The notes beneath the pieces were generated by a model that was given only the letters and a program-made list of their open reading frames with translations, made no database searches and was not told the origin of the DNA. From positions 1-56,016 of the forward strand of contig NZ_CAKKLX010000031.1 of assembly GCF_918698155.1 (NCBI RefSeq): a stretch of DNA of 56,016 bases. The letters are read 5' to 3'. The position numbers were made by a program, and so were the translations under genes. This DNA comes from Roseomonas sp. CECT 9278. Its GTDB lineage: Bacteria > Pseudomonadota > Alphaproteobacteria > Acetobacterales > Acetobacteraceae. Shown here one piece after another: positions 52,919 to 56,016 of this stretch. Position 1 is the first letter of the stretch, and every line of letters starts with the position of its first letter.

Positions 52919-53764
52919 ATGCACAAGGCACTGCTGGCGCTTCTGGCGACCCTCCTGACCATGCTGCCGGGCGGGCCGGCGGCCGCGCAGGACATTTCGC
53001 GCGCCGAGAGCTGGGGCGCGGTCGCGGCGCCGGCGCCGGGGCCGGCGCGGATCATTGGCGGCACCTCGCTCGGCTGCATCGCGGGGGCGGTGCAGCTGCC
53101 GGCCGACGGGCCGGGCTGGCAGGCGGTGCGGGTGTCGCGCAACCGGCACTGGGGGCATCCGGCGATGGTCGCCTGGGTGCAGGATTTCGCGGCGGCGGCG
53201 CGCGCGCGCGGCTTCGCCGATTTGTGGATCGGCGACCTGTCGCAGCCGCGCGGCGGACCCATGACCTTCGGCCACGCCAGCCACCAGACCGGCATCGACG
53301 CGGATATCTGGTTCGACCTGACCCCCAAGCCGCGCAGCACGCCGGCGCAGCGGGAGAACATCCAGGTCGCCTCCCTGGTGCTGGCCGATGAATCGGGCGT
53401 GGACCCGCGGCATTTCACCGACCGGCACGTGGCGCTGATCCGGCTGGCGGCGGAACAGCGCGGGATCGACCGGCTGCTGGTGAACCACGCGATCAAGCGC
53501 GAATTGTGCCGGCGGCATCGCGGCGAGGCCTGGCTGCGCCGCGTGCGCCCCTGGCGCGGCCATGATTCGCACATGCATATCCGCCTGCCCTGCCCGGCCG
53601 GGCAGCCGGAGTGCCGCGACATCGGCGCGCCACCGGCCGGCGATGGCTGCGATGCCAGCCTGGACTGGTGGCTGACGCCCGACGCGCGCCGGCCGATCCC
53701 GCGCCCGCCCGGCCCGCCGCCGCGCATGCCGGCGGCCTGCGCGGGCGTGCTGGGCGCGCGCTGA
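52919..53764 (+). CDS. mepA: Penicillin-insensitive murein endopeptidase MepA
   Basis: This 281-residue periplasmic LAS-family metallopeptidase cleaves D-Ala-meso-DAP cross-links in peptidoglycan. The signal peptide is MHKALLALLATLLTMLPGGP with cleavage after AAA. The zinc motif is GHASHQTGIDADIWF (His122 and Asp129), and the second ligand is in HDSHMHIRLPC. The cysteines that form disulfides in MepA are largely present (LGCIAG, RELCRRH, LPCPAG, PECRDIG, GDGCDASLDWW). The C-terminal tail is Pro-rich. A candidate promoter ends 6 bases before the ATG. Confidence 0.94.
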   Translation: MHKALLALLATLLTMLPGGPAAAQDISRAESWGAVAAPAPGPARIIGGTSLGCIAGAVQLPADGPGWQAVRVSRNRHWGHPAMVAWVQDFAAAARARGFADLWIGDLSQPRGGPMTFGHASHQTGIDADIWFDLTPKPRSTPAQRENIQVASLVLADESGVDPRHFTDRHVALIRLAAEQRGIDRLLVNHAIKRELCRRHRGEAWLRRVRPWRGHDSHMHIRLPCPAGQPECRDIGAPPAGDGCDASLDWWLTPDARRPIPRPPGPPPRMPAACAGVLGAR

Positions 53765-53847
53765 CCCGCCGTTAACACGCGCGACGTTACACGCTCCGGG
53801 CGAGCGCGTGCCGCGATCCGCGGCATGCACCACACCGGAGTGACATC

Positions 53848-55918
53848 ATGCGCATTCGCGCCATCATCGGCGCCGCCGTCGCGGCCATCGCCGGCATCGC
53901 CATCCTGATCGGCGCGGTCGCGCTGACCGATGGCGCCCGCCGGCTGTCGCGCGACACCTCGGCGCGCGACCTTGCCACCGCCTATGGCGCGGTCAGCGCG
54001 CTGCCGCTGCTGGTCTCGGACGAACGCGCCTGGCTGACCCGCGTCCTCAGCGGCCCCGCCGCCGAGGTCGCGCCCAACCGCCAGCTGCTGGCCGATACCC
54101 GGTCGGCGCTGGACCGCGAGGTGGCCGCGCTGCGCGACGCCGCGCAGGCCGGCGCGGCCTTGCCCGCACCGGTCCGCGAGGGTCTGGAAAGGCTGGCGCA
54201 GGAGATCGCCGCGATCCGGCGCGACGCCACCGCGGCCGAGGCCCTCGCCCCCGAGGCGCGCCGCGCCGCGCAGCCCGAGCTGTCGAACCGCAGCCTGGCG
54301 CTGCAGGGCACGCTGACGCCGATGGTCAATGCGCTCGAGGGCCTCATTGCCGGCGCCGACGAAGCCCTGGGCAATGCCGCCGCGATCGCGCGCCTGACGC
54401 TCGACCTGCGCGAGGCGGTCTCGGGCTTCCTGGTGCCGATCGGCCCGGCGATCCGCGCCGCGCGCGCCCAGCGCCGAGGATCTGCGCCGCGCCGACGTCG
54501 CGCTCGGCCGCTTCGCCGCGCTCAGCACCGAGCTGGCCGGGCGCATGGGGCGCGAGCCGCCGCGTTCGCCGCTGGAGCCGGTCTATCGCCGCATGATGGC
54601 GGACGCCATCGGCGCGCCGATGCAGGTGGTCGACCGCGTGGTGGCCGATGGCCGCGCCGGGCGGCCCTATCGTGACGACACGGCAGCGTGGAACCGCGCG
54701 GTCGATGCCTTCCGCGGCGTCGCGGCGCTGCGCGAGGCGGCGGCCGGGGCGTTGCTGGAGCACGCCCAGCGGCGGCGCGACGCGGCGCTGCGCGACCTGC
54801 TGCTGGCCGGCGGCGCGCTGGCCGTTGCGCTGCTGCTGCTGGCCGTGGGCGCCATCGCCTTCCGCCGCCGCGTGCTGCGCGCGCTGGAGGAGATCACGGC
54901 GGCGACCACGCGGGTCGCGGCCGGCGACCTCGATACCCAGGTGCCGCACGCGACGCGGCGCGACGAGGTCGGCGAATTGGCGCGCGCGCTCACCATGTTC
55001 CGCGACGCCGCGATGCGCCAGCAGGCCGAACGCGCCGAGCGCGAGGCCGAGGCGAAGGCGCGCGCCGCCCGCGCCGCCACCATCGAGACGCAGGTGCATG
55101 CCTTCGACGGCATGGTCAATGCGGCCCTCGGCGAACTGGGCCACGCCGCCGAGGCGATGACGCGCGCGGCGCAGACCGTCAGCGTCTCCAGCACCGCGAC
55201 GGCCGGGCGCGCCGGCACCGTCGCCGCGACCGCCGACCAGTCCGCCGCCGAGGTGCAGACCGTGGCGGCCGCGACCGAGCAGCTCAGCGCCTCGGTCAAT
55301 GAGATCACGCGGCGCGTCCAGAGCGCGACGTCGATGGCGCGCGAGGCCGAGCAGGAGGCCTCGGCGGTCGATGCCAGCGTGCAGGGCCTGGCACGTGCCG
55401 CCCAGCAGATCGGCGAGGTGGTGCAACTGATCACCGATGTCGCGGCGCAGACCAACCTGCTCGCGCTGAACGCCACCATCGAGGCAGCCCGCGCCGGCGA
55501 GGCGGGCAAGGGCTTCGCCGTGGTGGCCAACGAGGTCAAGAGCCTGGCCGGTCAGACCACCCGCGCGACCGAGGAGATCGCGCGGCGCATCTCCGAGATC
55601 CAGTCCGCCACCGGCAGCGCGGTCGGCGCCATCCAGGGGATCGGGCGGCGGATCGCCGCCATGAGCACCGTGTCGGCCGAGATTTCCGGCGCGGTGGACC
55701 AGCAGGGCCATGCCACGCGCGAGATCGCCGAAAGCGTGCAGCGCACCGCGGTGGGCACCAGCGCGATGCGCGCCGAGATCTCGGAAGTGACCGTGGCGGC
55801 CGACCAGATGGGCGCGGTGACGGCCGAGATGATGAGCGCGATCGGCGCCGTGACGCGCCATTCGGACGGGCTGCGCGGGGAGATCGGGCAGTTCCTGCAG
55901 CGCATCCGTGCCGCTTAG
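53848..55918 (+). pseudogene. Methyl-accepting chemotaxis protein, split by a one-base frameshift
   Basis: Two overlapping frames make one chemoreceptor of about 689 residues. Frame one (from ATG 53848, GGAG upstream) gives helix 1 (about 4-27) and most of a periplasmic helical domain, reading soundly to about 54466. Frame two continues without a gap ([20 protein letters not shown]), then helix 2 ([20 protein letters not shown]), HAMP, and the signalling domain with [20 protein letters not shown]. The shift fits one extra C in the run CCC at 54467-54469. It could be an assembly or sequencing error, a phase-variable tract, or a real inactivating mutation. The second frame alone has an ATG at 54545. 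Confidence 0.85.
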
Positions 55919-56016
55919 CGCCGCCTGGCCCGCGCCGCCGGCGGCAGGCGTGGCGCAGCGCCCGGGTGGCGGGCGGCGCGCGCCAGCCCTGCGCCGCGGC
56001 CGGCGGGGCGTGGCGC

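Overview
The window is about 56 kb of very GC-rich chromosomal DNA. Gene content and codon use suggest an alphaproteobacterium, most likely a Roseomonas-like member of the Acetobacteraceae. The evidence is the rnr / rpmG / pleD neighbourhood, two tricarboxylate-transporter (Bug/TctC) binding proteins, many Tat-type binding proteins, and sigma70-like promoters of the TTGACG...TAGGTT kind. This placement is inference. I found no rRNA, tRNA, CRISPR array, transposase, integrase or phage gene.

Layout. 1-6.8 kb: 3' part of RNase R, an S41 protease, ribosomal protein L33 (too short for a usual ORF cutoff), PleD and a small methyltransferase. 6.9-15.6 kb: metabolic genes: two VOC proteins, a YfcG-type glutathione transferase, a hexapeptide acyltransferase, serine/alanine-glyoxylate aminotransferase, a CmoB-like methyltransferase, a large FAD/Fe-S 2-hydroxyacid dehydrogenase and DUF924. 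15.6-20 kb: a DUF1194 protein, then a tight operon PNPOx-like / DUF3253 / DUF1499 / SbmA-like ABC transporter. 20-25.2 kb: an esterase, a TctC protein divergent from an Asp/Glu racemase-family gene, a short flagellin, a block of intergenic repeats, and a protein with two cold-shock domains joined by a Gly/Arg repeat linker.

25.3-44.5 kb is the most striking region. On the minus strand it reads: five tandem paralogous family-5 solute-binding proteins, one Dpp/Opp-type ABC transporter (B, C, D, F), and a three-subunit molybdenum hydroxylase in the order Fe-S, Mo, FAD. After a terminator follow an HpxZ-like protein, a DsbA-type isomerase and a D-amino-acid-dehydrogenase-like flavoprotein. It looks like an uptake-plus-oxidation module for a set of related, probably nitrogen-containing, small molecules. 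The hydroxylase carries the form II AYRGAGR motif, so it is unlikely to be a true CO dehydrogenase. Terminator-like hairpins that include the stop codons separate several of the binding-protein genes.

44.6-56 kb: GtrA and a polyprenyl-type GT2 glycosyltransferase (convergent), a type I secretion ATPase and adaptor with a small unknown third gene, a second TctC protein, an unknown membrane protein, galE, mepA, and a chemoreceptor gene split by a one-base frameshift.

Two dispersed intergenic repeat families run through the window. One is a three-hairpin element (22.8, 23.9-24.3 and 40.9 kb). The other has a nearly invariant 29-base end that includes the stop codon of the adjacent gene (37.6 and 51.1 kb).
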